A stretch of DNA of 64,000 nt from Omphalotus guepiniiformis (Eukaryota > Basidiomycota > Agaricomycetes > Agaricales > Omphalotaceae), in NCBI GenBank assembly GCA_028554645.1, contig JAQOOI010000022.1, forward strand, positions 2,046,001-2,110,000, in the 5' to 3' direction. The position numbers and the translations under genes are program-made. Each line of letters starts with the position of its first letter. Position 1 is the first letter of the stretch. The notes beneath the pieces were generated by a model, which saw nothing but the letters and a program-made list of their open reading frames with translations, had not been told where the DNA came from and did no database searches. Of the stretch, positions 11,686-23,977 are shown in pieces.

Positions 11686-13691
11686 ATGTCTGTCTCCCGG
11701 AAGGCGCGAGCTCTGCTCCACAAGCTCGAGCTCCTCTCTAATGACCCTACTCACCCCAGTCAAATCGCCCTTCGAACGTATGGCCTCGCTCTATCCTTGT
11801 CTCTGGGGCCTTCTCTTGTCCCTTTTGTAATTGCCCTTATCACGAAAAAACGATCTCCACGTTATAATGTCAAGGCCTTGAGGAAGGTTTTGAGAAGAGA
11901 ATTGGGATTCGATGGTTTCGCTTTCTCTGTCACTATCGCTGTTGGAGGCGGTTCCGCACTCAGACGTCTCTGGTCTATACTGGAGGCGCACGAGGCAGAG
12001 TCTCTGTCGAACTCGAACGGTGAAGCACCCTCCAAGTGGAAAGCATGGCTGGCTTCGTTAAACGCAAAACTAAAACCATTTCAAAAGAGCTTGATTGGCA
12101 ATCTAATAAGCTCCTTGGTCTGTATTGTATTGCTCCAAGCAGGGAGATACCGCCAGGAACATCTACGAAATATACCAAGACCTGGTGATATTCCGATCCC
12201 ATATACTCCGCCCGCTCCCGCACGCTCGTCTTCAGCTTCTCCGACCTTAGATCTTACATTGTTGCTCGTTGTCCGAGCCCTGGATGTAATGGTCCAAACC
12301 TACATATCAAAATACACACAGGGTACCACCTCTCATACGCTTTCCTCGCAAGATCATGACACGGAGCCCTTGCTCAGCGCAAAGGACAGAAGAAAGGCTA
12401 GATTGGCTTTGATAACAAGAGTAGATGCCCTTTTTTTCTGGGCTTGCAGTGCTCGGTTAGTTGATAATTCACGCACCGTTTTCCATACCTGTCGTTCTGA
12501 CCGCACCCTTTAGGATAATGTGGTGTTTTTTCTACGACCCACAGAGGTAATAACATTTTAACGCTACCGATATTGATACCTTCACGTTCAACTTTCTGTC
12601 AGAGACTCCCTCAATCATATGTTAGATGGATTCGTGCCCTAGCTGGCGTAGATGGTCGTTTACTTCGCGCCCTGCGATTACTGCGACGAGGCGAATGGTC
12701 TTACACCCACGGATCACCACTTCATCCAACCATTCTTACTTCATACGCTAAGGATCTAGGTTATCCGTCATCTTGGGGAGACCCTTTAGCATTGCCAGCG
12801 TTTGGTGGCCGCGAGGCAGACGCAGCATGGAAGAAGCTGGGCGTAAGCGGTCGTGCAAGCGTTGGTGGTATTCCATGTGAGATTGTTCATGGAGGCGTTG
12901 GATCGTCGATGGGCCTTGAAGGAAGTTGCACCGCGAACGCGGGTATCAGAGGCATGGAGGCTTTTCTTGAGGCTCTCGCGATTTATCTTCCCGTAAGAGT
13001 CATCTCTCTTCACCCTTCTCTATTACATCTTGAGATTAACGGCTACTAGGCTCATTTTCTTCCTGTTCTCATTACCCGGCCTCAAGTTCTTTTACGTCCG
13101 CATCGCGTCCTGGCTACGCTTCTTGCTGCTCTTCGTAGCAGCACTTTTCTGACCGCTTTCATCTCATCGTATTGGTTCTCGGTTTGTTTCACTCGGTCTC
13201 TTGGCTTGGCCCGCTTGTTCCCTTGGATCTCTCACAACATATGGGACGGTCCCTATGGATGTATTCTTGCTGGATGCCTTATGTGCGGCAGTAGTATCTG
13301 GATCGAGAATGGTCATCGTAGAGGTGAGATGGCCTTGTACGTGCTTCCGCGAGCTATTAGAGCGAGTATTCCGGAGCGGTGGATAAAGAGTCGTAATACT
13401 GGCGTAATGTTCATTGAGCGGTGAGTCGGTTGTTGGCTGATACAGGACGATGTCTTACAAGCATTCTGCTGCAGGCTAGCATTTGTCGTATCTCTTGCAT
13501 CGTTGTTGACAACTGCCGTCCATTTACCTGATTCGCTCAGGGGATTGTCCCGTTGGACACTTGCCTTCATTATGAATGGCCCTCGAGCAGGCTTTTGGCA
13601 ACGGAGAAGGAGAGCTCTAAGTAACACGAACCCAGCTACACCCACTCGTGCTCCCAGAGCTTTACCAGAGGACGATATCAATGGTAGATAG
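11686..13691 (+). CDS. TMEM135-like multi-pass membrane protein
   Basis: Integral membrane protein resembling the TMEM135 family, which in animals is linked to peroxisomes, lipid handling and mitochondrial dynamics. At least five exons are joined across short introns near 12.46-12.55, 12.99-13.05 and 13.42-13.48 kb. Visible features are a hydrophobic N-terminal segment (ALRTYGLALSLSLGPSLVPF), an acidic/basic loop (LLSAKDRRKARLALITRVDA), IMWCFFYDPQRLP, and the cysteine-containing signature IPCEIVHGGVGS followed by GLEGSC. Further hydrophobic helices follow, with LARLFPWISHNIWDGPYG and SSIWIENGHRRGEMALYVLP, before a basic C-terminal tail. The start at 11686 (MSVSRKARALLHKLE) is preferred, but an upstream first exon cannot be excluded. 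It converges on DPH7, with 52 bases between the two stop codons. Confidence 0.8.
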
Positions 13692-13743
13692 CATTTTCCC
13701 CGTTGTGTGTGTTTGACTAGTATATTTGTTCACACCTCAGTGG

Positions 13744-15126
13744 TCATGCACTCCAGAGGTGTAATTGATGATCGTAAAATGAGCAGCTGGCTATGGCTGT
13801 CTTTTCTCCCCTTTCTGCAAAGGACCAATCCACTCCATATGCCAAAGATTCGTGTTTGTCGAATTTCTTGACTATATCACCAATCGGTTTGCTCGTGTCC
13901 AGGTCGAAACGAATAACTTTGAATCCGCTGTGCATGCATGCGACGAGAAGATCGTGCCGACGTGTCGCAGACGGGTGCCATTTCACTCTCCATGCGCCAC
14001 CACTAACATCGACTTGCGTTATAGGCACCAAGGGCTTTCTCAAGTCGTATAGGCGGACCGTGGAGTCATAACTAGGTTGAAAAGGGCAATCAGTACGCAT
14101 GTCGCCACGACAGAGTAGCACTGACCTGCCAACGGCAATGAGATTTTCGATGTGGGGATGGCATTGTATCGTCGTGACGCCCGCATCGAAGCTTTGATAA
14201 ATGTGAAAACCTCTTAAAGCTGTCATGATTAGGAATGCACAGACCGCTTATTAACGAAAACAGGTTGCATGAATCCTACTCTGGTATCCCATCCTTTCAA
14301 CGTGAGATCGTCACCACCAGAATAAACGACGTGTGTATCCCAATAGTTCCAAGCTGCGATCCAGGGTTCATAGTCGTGTGCATGCCAAGACTCTGTAACA
14401 ACTAAAGAACTCCCTCTGGAATCCAAAAGAGCAAGTGAGCCATCCGAGAGCGAGACTATCAGTCTTCCTGGTCTACTGTAAATATATCTATCACTGATAG
14501 TCAAATATGAAGACGGTGGGGCTCTTACTCGCCAGGATAACGTCTGTTAGACCAATCCAACGAAAGACACAGTATCTCAGCGGACGAGGCTACTTGGATA
14601 TTATCTTTCAGTTCAAGTAACGACTAGAGGGACTCGTTTGAGCTATCCGGGAGAGAGACGGTGTTGATACCTCGTCTTCATTCCACTGATGCAAAGAGAT
14701 GTTGCCTTCCGAGTCTGCGATACCGAGACAAGCGGCTCCAGTATTTGAAGTGTGGCACCTTGAAGGTACTCAGCAAACTCTGAAGCACTCTAGCTGGTTC
14801 AACCAATACCATTTCATGTCCAAAATTGCAGGCAAATCGATACCTTGGATCTTGTCACTGAATAGTATAGAGCAGTCCTCAATATTCTCTCAAAATATAC
14901 ACTTTGAGAGACGGACGTACAATGAGCCCTGATCGACATGTTCTTCATCATATAGACATTTGAAGACCAAGCATTGCCCGTGTCTACGTTGAGGTTGGGT
15001 TCTAGCAGCCTCTCCCTTGTCGGACTGGACCAAATTATAAGTTCCGCAGACGAAGATATCCTGAGCTCTTGGATGAGGGCAAAACTCGACAGAGTCAGCA
15101 GGAAATATTGTGTCAAAAGCGTTCAT
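13744..15126 (-). CDS. DPH7: Diphthine methyl ester hydrolase Dph7 (WD40 protein)
   Basis: WD40-repeat enzyme that removes the methyl group from methylated diphthine on translation factor eEF2, the step before amidation to diphthamide. The N-terminus MNAFDTIFPADSVEFCPHP followed by CGTYNLVQ is the usual Dph7 opening. Later exons give beta-propeller blades: VVYSGGDDLTLKGWDTR near 14.3 kb, TTIQCHPHIENLIAVG and AWRVKWHPSATRRHDLLVAC near 14.0-14.2 kb. The C-terminal blade contains YGVDWSF and ends DHQLHLWSA. Several introns of about 50-70 bases interrupt it. Start 15126 is supported by the family N-terminus; the stop TGA lies at 13744-13746. It is divergent from the small AGTRAP-like gene (129 bases between starts). 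Confidence 0.88.
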
Positions 15127-15255
15127 GAATGGCCAGAGTCCTTGCCGGGAGCGTGTACAAGCTGCGCGCGTCAGGACTCAGGAGGCGTCAGGCACATTGA
15201 CCACTTTACACGGCTTACTCTCAACTTCGTTCTTCTCATTTCTTCCGACTTGGTG

Positions 15256-15999
15256 ATGGATTTTGTTCAAGGCCTTGATCCTTCCAAGCTCGTTCTTTTT
15301 GGAACGGTATATCAACTGTGATACACGCATCGTGTCCATTTCTGAAATCATTTCATTGCATAGGCACTCTCGTTCTTTCTTTCGGGTTTCTCTGCCCCTC
15401 CGTATAACTTACCTGTTTTTCTCTTTGGCTATTATGCACAAGAGAACACGGAAGCAGTTCAATCGTTACGAACCGTACGTTGCGCCTGTCAAGTTTATCA
15501 ACAGCTTCTTGACTCTACCCTCCTTAGTTCACGGGTCTCTTGGGAGTGTCGCTCTTGTACGACATTTTCTGGATGATCAAGAACGAACAAAATGGGTTTA
15601 TAAAGTTTATCACCATTCTACTGTTGCTGCTCAAGGTGAGTATTCGGCCGCCACTCTACTTTTCAATGGAAACATTTATTTTGTAGATTCCTACCTTCCT
15701 GGCATTTGGGCTGTCACTTCGTCAGCGGGGTGCACAGTTTAACGGACTCGGGGTTCGTGGTGGCGATCTCAATGGTCCTACAGGTGCGTTTTGCTTGCCA
15801 ACCTACGCTGTATGCCAACCTTTCTCCTGTCCATACAGTTTGGTCCATGCCAGGCGGTTTCACCTCTATGGGTAGAGAAGGATATCAAACTGTGGATGAA
15901 GAACCAGCCACGCAGCCTTCAAGACACGCAGCACCTCCAGCTCCTGTTCCTCCAACAATTGCCCCTGCTGCTGCACCAGGAGGCTACCAAACTGTGTAA
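15256..15999 (+). CDS. Small four-helix membrane protein, AGTRAP-like
   Basis: Five exons, 15256-15306, 15364-15474, 15528-15635, 15687-15783 and 15839-15999, join to 176 codons (175 residues). Each intron is 51-57 bases with GT..AG ends. The protein has hydrophobic helices near residues 10-30 (LVLFGTALSFFLSGFSAPPY), 30-40, 55-70 (FTGLLGVSLLYDIFWMI) and 75-95 (FIKFITILLLLLKIPTFLAF). They are followed by LRQRG and a soluble Pro/Ala-rich tail. The helix pattern and the YDIFWMI block recall the angiotensin-receptor-associated (AGTRAP) family, but I am not certain. The tail carries the motif GYQTV twice, once after the last helix and once as the extreme C-terminus. It converges on REV3 (94 bases). 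Confidence 0.72.
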
Positions 16000-16093
16000 T
16001 TGGGGAATCTCGGGTTGAATTTTCAGCATTGCGAACCAATCGTACCCCACGCTTTGCTTAATCACATTGCCCGCCTATTTATATTGGTCCTCT

Positions 16094-19000
16094 CTAATCA
16101 GATAAATAGTGATACTCAATTACGGGGATAGCACTTTCTTCCATAAGCTCTTGGACCAGTTCATCGACGGTTTCTAATAACTCTGCTTTGTCTTCTGCCC
16201 TTCTTCTGGAAAACAGCCAAGGACAATCGAGAGACTGGCACTGGACTGCCTCAGTCAATGTAGCCCCAGTGCATGAAACACAGGTCCTATGTGTATTGAC
16301 CAGACGCTGTTCGTTTATTCGCATGCGGTTCAAGAGTCTTGGTAGTGTCGTTTGTGGCTCGCTCCAGCAACTCCCACAGATCCCTGTTTTGAGATGTCAG
16401 ATTGGTGCGGTGTCACCGACTGGTACAAGAGATTATCTCTTACCGTGAGTTGCAAACGCTCCGCATATCAGACATTGAGAACTATCGAAATGTTCGTTGA
16501 TGCTAAATCTGTCGAGTATGACTACCTGAGTGCTAGTTTTACTGGGAGAAGCCACTTCAATTTCCTTGGCCTTTGGCATTTCGTTGTACCACTGTCGAAC
16601 GTCAGCCCCGACCAAGTTGAATATACGTTCTAACGGAGGGATGAGCACCCTAGTTATGTAATATGTGGCGTCTAGTCGTGCTTGCCTGTAATAAGTAATC
16701 AGGCTTCTTGCTGTGATTTTATTTCTGAAAAAGATACTTGCGGATTAGCCAGAAATTGTAGGGGATCCATGGCTCTGTCGACTAGCTTCGATCCTGGAGG
16801 TCCGCGCGTAACGACATAAGGAACGCGTTCACCGTATTGTGGCTCGTCGCTAGGATCCAACAGAGTGCGTTTAGCCGCAACTGCCACTCCGGGTGGAGGA
16901 AGACCTGTCTCGCTGGAAAAAGAAAAAGAAGACAATAAGGGACACCCAGACTTTGTAGAACAGTTCCGGGTACCTGTAAGTTCCCAATCGCACTTCCTTT
17001 GCGAATATGAAATCCTGAACTGAGACTCTATTCTCCATGAGCTTTGTCCAAGAGTCACAACAGTACTCTTTGACTTCGCTCAAGTTTTGTGTTCGGAAGA
17101 GGATTCTAGTCGAGTAGGTCGTCAGTACTTGATCCGGCAGAGTTCGGATTGGCATACTTCAAGCAATTTTCTGTCATCTTCTGCTGCGCTAGGACACCAT
17201 CTCTGCGGACTGTCTCGATGCCCTTGGCGTCGAAAACTGGCTCTGTGTCATCAACGCTTTCGTACTTGAAACCTACATAACGCTTCTTCGCCATAAGCAC
17301 GCAGGGATGATAAACCTATGACATGCTCAATGCATGTACAGTCCAAGCTGTGAATGTACCAACCTTCTCGAACTTCAGCTTAATAGGTGAGGGATTAAGA
17401 GCGGTGACGCTTTCGGCAATTTGATGGCCAATCTGGAAAGCTTGTTCTCTTGTTTTGCCTTTCAGGTAGCTATGTCGACTTCTTAGCACTTATTCGTGAT
17501 CCTTCCCGGTTGAGTGGCGCACATGAACATACTGTCCGTGTCGCCATAGACGACCTGTGTATTCGTGAATTACCGTTCCAGTTTTAACAAGATACATTGT
17601 GATCATACCTCGGCACCCCATTTCTTAGTCTCATTCACGAGCATTATAGCCTTCGAGATCATTAGAAGTTGTACAAACGTTCAGCAGTGGAAATTCACCT
17701 TCTCCAATGTTTCTCGACCGCTCTGGACAATGCTATCAGCGACTTCGACCGCAGGCATTCGACCTGAGAAACTTGCACTTGTATAGCCATATGTAACATT
17801 GGCGATGTATTTGAGACCAAGTTGTCGAGCATCCAGTATGCGGGTGAGGGCCTATCAAGCAGCGTTTACGACGATCACCCAGAGAACGATTTTGTTCGCT
17901 TGCCTTGTCATATTTGTACTTTTTCATTGCTTGTTTTATCATGACTCGAGTATCCAGAAGTTCTGTCAGCATGCGCCCGAGCAAGCCTTTGCGCACTTGT
18001 GGTTTCACGTATACCATACCATTCGGAGCAACTAGAATGAAAGAAGATCAGTAATGGGAATTTGATGGAATCAGCACCCTCACCATCTATATGTTCCTGT
18101 AACCGTTCTAACAGGCCATCAGGGCGCTTGAGATTTACCACTCCGAATTTATTTTGCCCCTGGAAATCCACAACTCGCCCTAGGCAAGTCGAATAGCAAT
18201 AATTGTAAGCAATCATGATCGACGGATACAGTGATTGAAAGTCGAGAACAACCAGGGGACTGGTGTACAATGCTGATTGCGGCTCCATAATCAGGGGAAG
18301 ACATTCTGCTGCGTTTTGTTTCCCGACCTGCTAAAAATCAGTATCGAGCACACAAACGAATGTAAACACACTAACATCAACTTTGCTCGGTGAAATTAGA
18401 ATGAAACTTTCTGGCTTGGCTAGCCGAAACATGAACGACTCTACTTTGAATTGAGAACCGCGACTTATGACGGAATAGAAGTCTACTCCGAAAACGCGAG
18501 CAAATTCGCTGAAACGATGAGTGAGTATCATTCACTTCTAGAACCTGCACTAGAAACATACGCGGTCTTCGTGACAACTTCAGACCGGTTTAAAATCTCA
18601 AGATTCATGGAAGTACGGCGAGTCAGATAACGTATAAGCGTGGCCGTATGAGCTGGGACCGGACTGTGATACCAGTCCGTCAATGTTTGAGGTTTGAACT
18701 TAGGAACCCTGTTACGCAGATCAGCGATCTTAAAGCTCAAGCCACGGAGAACTGCACCTTCTACCGAGCACGTGAAACACTACATTCTCGTACGTGTATA
18801 TATTGATTGTAATTTCAGAACGCATTATTCGCCATAAGTTTAAAACATGGCGGCCGGCCACTTTGAACGTTGTGGTGTGTCGAGTGTCCCATTGTAAGGA
18901 TCCCCTTGTATTCCTAGGTGGCGCACGAGAAATATGCTCTTCAAAACTGAGATCTGGTTTTGCCATTAGAGATCATGGCGAATTTTTTGCAAAGAATACT

Positions 19001-22000
19001 CACTGAAAGTGCGTGCGCGGGAGGCAAGGTAACCCCACGACGAATTCTGGACGTCCCATCCTGTTATAATATCGGGATCCAGATCAATAACGATATCCAC
19101 GATGCGGTTGATCAGCTCGAGTTCTGACGCCACCAACTCCAGCCTCTCGCCGCGGAGTCTCTGTAAGTTCAGAAACTCCGCCTCCACGACAACAGCACTA
19201 CTTGACGGGCGTTCATCTTCCGATTTTTGAAATGTATAGAAAACTGCAACGAGTTCTAGGCATTGAAAACCCTTGGTTAGCTGGTCTCGAAACCTCATGA
19301 CGATGACTTCGTTACCATCTTCGTCCGCGTTCGGTAAACGACCATGGGAAGAAGGGGCTTGGAACGTAAACCGAACATCCCATAGAGCACAACGAAGATA
19401 TTCTTACCAAAAGCTTCGAGAGAAAGAATGGTCATGTCCTGTCTGTCCCGCGTCATTTTACCGGGATTGGCGCCTGGTGGAGTGATCTTCAGACCATAGA
19501 TGTTAGCCTGCGTAGGGCCCTCAATCTACAGGTAAAATGAGAGTCGAACCCACGTAGGCGTCTGACGACGTACCTGAGAACGAGGTTTGGTACGTAACTT
19601 GGACTGATTTTCATTTGAACGAAGCCACTTCTTCACTTGGGAAGAAGTAGGTGGAGACCCGGCATACTCCCAACCAGCCACATTTTCCGAACTTACGACA
19701 GGGCTTGAGACTTGCGGCAGTTCATGTTCTGTTATCCATTCATCGAGGCTAGCGATGCCTTCACCGCCTTTAAGATTGTAAACCAAACCGGCGTATTCTC
19801 GTGGTCTTGAAGGGGCATCTTTCTCATCTGAATAGTACGGCGCGCGATATAGTCGGGTTGGCAGGTCGAAGTCACCAAGAGTGTTCAGAAGCTGAGATGT
19901 AGAAGGAGGCTTTGATGAATAGTAATAAGCATTCGCATTGGGAATTGGCTTCCTATAAAACGTGTGAAATGGTCGATTGAGTTTGGTTGGTGCCAATGCT
20001 GAACCGCGTTGTGCCATGGCAGATGTATCCGGCTCGGACATGACTTCAGTACCTGAGCCTCCTTCAGCTACCCTCCGTCTCTTTATAGGAACAGGAGTTT
20101 TGTCGTCTTCGTCGCGGACATCTCCAAAACCGAGATCCGCTGTAAACAGTTTGCGCTTTGTGACACTACTAGATCTGATTTGGGGTCGTTCTGTCAACAT
20201 CATCAGTGTGAAAGTCTGAAGGATACAACCTACTCCGACGATTCAGGCCGTACTCCGTGGCAAGTGCCTTGCGAAATCATCTGTGTGTGGTCGTGTCTGT
20301 AGGAACTTGTTACTTTTCTTCTAGCTTTCGGTGGTCAATGTTCAAGATACCTGATAGACACAGAGTGTATCCGTCTACGACTATGATACATGTCAGAATG
20401 CGTGACGGGAAAGAGCGAGCGGAACTGACCTAGGAGTCGGTGTGATAGATCTGTCTGATTCATCACTGTCAGAATGGTCAAGCGGCTCAACACCATCATC
20501 AAATCCTGTATCGAAAAGAGGTTGCACAGGCAGCCCTTCTAGTGTGGTCGGGGTGGCAGCAGGGACATCCTGAAATGGATCACTTTTCGGGAGTTGGTGG
20601 AAGGCAAGCATACATCTCAAGTAGGAATCACGCACTATGAAGTATGGCCGCTTTCATGCAGGGCACCAGACAGCTTCTCCAAAAGTAAAGATTCGGAGTC
20701 AGACGCAACATCATCTTCATTCTCTTCATCATAGTGGTCCTCATCAGCCTGCTCACCAAGTAATTGTTCGTCCCCGTCCTCGAGATTTTCGTCTTCAATG
20801 GTTTCAAACTGAAGATCTTCATTGGAGAGGATAGAGACATCAACATCGATATTACATTGGTCGTCCGTGTTGTCACCCAGTGGAGACCTTGGTCTGGTAG
20901 TGAGTTCCTCCATTTCGAAGCGAGGTTGGCTTTCATCAATCCTACGTGGTTTCCAAGTCTTGTATTCATTTTCCCAAAGGACCTCGACACTTTCAAATGT
21001 CGACATGACGGCACCCTCCCAGTTCTGGTTGACTATGTGAAGATCGTCGGAGCCAGACACTCGCTCTCGTTCAATGCGTCTTCGAAGTTCATCCCACCAC
21101 CTGGCTTCCGATGCCCAACCATATCCTGGCCCCCTAGATGATGCACTGAGGTCTGTGGGCATTTCGGGAGACGGTGACAATCCATTGGTTTTACGTCTAT
21201 TCCGCTCGTCCTCCCAGAGCTCACGAACGCTAAGAACCAACGGGTCATCAGGTAAAGCTGGTGCTGGAATTTCAAGTTTATGATGCAAGTTTCGTGCAGC
21301 TACTTTGTGCCTGTTCAAAATTTGATGTGCCATAGCGTCTACCTCTAATGACATTCGAGACTGGCGAAAATGAGGTGACAAAGCGAAATCTGCGTGTGAG
21401 CTGTCTTCCCCGTTTTCATCGTCTATCTCTTCATCACGGCATCGTTGAAAGACTTGTGAAAGCTCAATCCAGCCGCATCCATATAGACCGAAGTCGGATA
21501 GAAATTGCAAAGGATAATTTAAATGACTTTCATAAACACGAAAGCGAGTTCCCATCACAGTTCCAGCTTGAAGCATGGTTACTAAGCGAGAGACACAAGC
21601 AGGATCAATGACCAAGACTTTGAGAAAGGGCGAGTACGAAGAATGAAACCCATAAAAATGTACGCCCTTCACCAGTACAATTGAACGAATATAACGGGAT
21701 TTAGGAGATTGGGGATCGCGTTTGAACGACAACGCTATAGCGTGATCGAGGGAACGCCTGAGCTTCGTCGTGTATCGTTGTACTGTGGCCGTTTCAATTA
21801 GCGCAATCTCAAATGCAAAAGAAATGCGTACCGTCGAGGGCGTTCATTGGTCCGAAATAGTCAATGAAGAAATAAGGATACACTTGATGGATATGGACAC
21901 AGGTCCTCTGGCCAGTTGAAGAAGGCCCGTAAATTCGTATAATGGGCACGAGAGGGAGAGATGAATTATCCAGAGGACCAGGGGGGGCAAGAGTGTGATC

Positions 22001-22054
22001 AAGTTGATTAATTTGAACCTTTAGGATAGGAGAAGGAGAAGAAAGTGAGGGCAT
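16094..22054 (-). CDS. REV3: DNA polymerase zeta catalytic subunit
   Basis: Family B DNA polymerase for translesion synthesis, working with Rev7 and Rev1 in the nucleus. The N-terminus contains ILKVQINQLDHTLAPPGPLD and VPIIRIYGPSSTGQRTCVH, then VHQVYPYFFIDYFGP, the conserved Rev3 opening. A long acidic, less conserved middle covers about 19.5-21.3 kb. The exonuclease-like region contains DIITGWDVQ near 19.05 kb. The polymerase motifs appear in order: LDFQSLYPSIMIAYNYC (motif A, about 18.2 kb), a KYIANVTYGYTSASFSGR block (motif B, about 17.77 kb) and VVYGDTDSMF (motif C, about 17.55 kb). The C-terminus has two cysteine clusters, CLIC...CGSC (CysA) and TCVSC...CQSLDC (CysB, the 4Fe-4S site that binds accessory subunits). 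Many introns interrupt it. The start at 22054 (MPSLSSPSPILKV) is preferred; ATG 22060 is two codons upstream. Confidence 0.93.
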
Positions 22055-22117
22055 TATCATACAGTGAAGGAAATGAAGACACAGATATATACACCAACAG
22101 GGGTAAGGCAAAATCGA

Positions 22118-22176
22118 ACTGTCACTGTCACGTTTATGATAAGTACTGTAGTCTGTCTGAAAGTGACAGTGGCAGT
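22118..22176. repeat. 14-base near-perfect inverted repeat upstream of REV3
   Basis: The left arm ACTGTCACTGTCAC (22118-22131) and right arm GTGACAGTGGCAGT (22163-22176) are reverse complements with one mismatch, separated by 31 bases. The repeat lies in the 184-base gap between the REV3 start and the stop of the upstream epimerase gene. It could act as a REV3 operator, as a 3' end or hairpin of the epimerase mRNA, or be the remnant of a small insertion. None of these can be chosen from sequence alone. Confidence 0.6.
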
Positions 22177-22238
22177 GCTCGATTCAATATTGTTCAACGA
22201 AAACTGTTGTATATATGTACATTCATAGTTAGCAGATT

Positions 22239-23303
22239 TCAAAGATTCATTCGTCTTTCTTCATGGATCACAGAAAGCACCTGTTGACCGATCCAAGTTC
22301 TACCAGGCTCAATCGTTTCAAAGCCTCGGACAAATCCTGGTTCCACACAGACATACTTGTCCCTGATCGTGTTGTAGTGAATTATTCCTGCTCAAGGGAA
22401 GCAATTCGGACACTTACCAACCGCCTTCCTCCATGTCAGCGATCTTGCTTCCAGCTTCAGCTCGGGGATTCCAGATAACTACATCCTTCAAGTGCGTGCT
22501 TCTGACAGCAATACCTCCACCCGGCCATGTCACCTCATAATTTTGAGGGGCATTCTCATACACTGAATCAGTGAAATTTCGCACATCCACGCCCGCCCGC
22601 GTCTCTGTTTTCAACCCTTGAAAGTTAGCGTCGGTTTTGTCAGCATACTTCAAATCTTTGAGTGGTGTGATCAGCACATCTTGGGAAGGAGCGCGGATGT
22701 AATTGTGAAAAAGAGCCTGAAACTCTAAAACATCGGGGGGGAAGGCGGTAGATCCAGATGTATTCTTGACATGCAAATCTGTGCTGATCTGGTATTCAGC
22801 CAGAGTTACCACGTAACTTAGTTGGAATGGTTTGCTGTAGACCGCAGTGATTTTGGACGATGGTTCCAAAGCTGTTCATCGGTGAGTTGGAGATAATCTA
22901 GTTCATAACAGAATATATACTCAAGCGCACGGATACCCCAGCCTCATTGTCCATTACCACACTATCCCACTTCCAGGTCTCACTTCTTCCAAAGCCATGC
23001 TGACCCAGACGCATGTGGTCGGGGTGAGTTGGTGCTCCAAAGCAGGGGAATACCACAGGAATACCACCCCGAACAGGCTTTGAACCATCGAGCGCTGCCT
23101 TAGAAGAAACGAAGAGGCGTTCGACAGGCTCCGGGTGACGTTTATCGCTGGACTTCCACGATATAACAGTAGCACCGTACAGGAGAATTTCGGCACTAGA
23201 CCCCTATCAACGATGCAAGTTATCAGAGAGTACTCCATCTGTGAATTCAAAGTACCTTTGGATGTTTGAGGATAATCTTTCCTTCGACTTGTTCGACAGG
23301 CAT
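22239..23303 (-). CDS. Glucose-6-phosphate 1-epimerase (YMR099C-type)
   Basis: Cytosolic aldose-1-epimerase-fold enzyme that interconverts alpha and beta anomers of hexose-6-phosphates. The first exon encodes MPVEQVEGKIILKHPK. After an intron, GSSAEILLYGATVISWKSSD leads to RGGIPVVFPCFGAP and QHGFGRSETWKWD, the conserved substrate-binding blocks of this subfamily. The next exon contains LEFQALFHNYIRA (a catalytic-region His) and VVIWNPRAEAGSKIADMEE. The last exon begins with DKYVCVEPGFVRGFE, where the glutamate of CVEPG is the expected catalytic base. The acceptor at the GATCAG before this exon was chosen because it restores WDKYVCVEPG in frame. The stop is TGA at 22239-22241. It is divergent from TPD3 across a 674-base region. 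Confidence 0.88.
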
Positions 23304-23435
23304 CGTACTGCGAAATACTGCGAAATATCGATATAGTTCCCCAGGTCTCTGAACCGTCATACTATTAGACACTTGTCCGGTCCGAGCAAGCCGGTGCGAC
23401 GCCGGCCCTCAACCAACCGTTACTACTCTCTGAAA

Positions 23436-23442
23436 TGAGTCA
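23436..23442. promoter_or_regulatory. TGAGTCA bZIP (Gcn4/AP-1-type) site
   Basis: An exact TGAGTCA heptamer lies in the divergent epimerase/TPD3 promoter. Such sites are bound by Gcn4-type bZIP factors in fungi. Seven bases can occur by chance, so occupancy is inference. Confidence 0.35.
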
Positions 23443-23449
23443 CTGACTA

Positions 23450-23470
23450 CTCAGTACTCAGTACTCAGTA
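23450..23470. repeat. Three tandem copies of a 7-base unit
   Basis: The unit CTCAGTA occurs three times without interruption at 23450-23456, 23457-23463 and 23464-23470. It begins eight bases after the TGAGTCA site and shares the TCAGT core, so it may be a degenerate extension of the same regulatory site or a slippage product. Confidence 0.6.
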
Positions 23471-23977
23471 TCCTCTAGATCTACTTACATACATATCGCT
23501 TGAGGTTGCTGTCCGTGTCTAAAATCCTATATGAAGAAAATGACTTGTGGACCCATAGTCTATGTACGATACACATTCGAAATCTGTTGTGTTAAAGTAC
23601 AATGTTTGCACCATCTTTTGGACAAGGTTTCAGTCGGATTGCAAAGAAACACTTGTTTAGAGACATTAAAGAGCGAGACCATGACCTCGGCATCGGTGTC
23701 TAATCATTATTTGTCTATGCAAAGAAAGAGAGCTGGTTGTATGGGAGACAGAAACATAATATGAAAGGAAATTGAGTGCCATGTGGCGCTGTCAGCCAGT
23801 CACTCGTCACTTGCCTTGTTTGAAGAAGACGCGATCCCTTCACCTTGAAGCCAAACCATTAGATTTCGGAGTGTTTTTACACCTTCTCCATCAATCGCTA
23901 AATCCATTGTCTCTTCAAAGCCCTTGTAATCATTGCGCTCGCTTGCCTTGGTTCTGTTCCAAGTATCGAACGACATC

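Larger units (their letters stand above)
23304..23977. promoter_or_regulatory. Shared promoter region between the epimerase gene and TPD3
   Basis: This 674-base gene-free stretch separates two divergent start codons and should hold both promoters. It contains a TGAGTCA (Gcn4/AP-1-type bZIP site) at 23436-23442 and three exact tandem copies of CTCAGTA at 23450-23470. I saw no good TATA box or long open reading frame. Confidence 0.5.

Noticed and set aside
13313..13681. 122-codon minus-strand frame
   Set aside because: It lies opposite the last exons of the TMEM135-like gene and has no recognisable features.
19540..19560. GGTTCGACTC, a tRNA B-box-like sequence on the minus strand
   Set aside because: It sits at an exon/intron border of REV3, and no A box or cloverleaf can be built around it.
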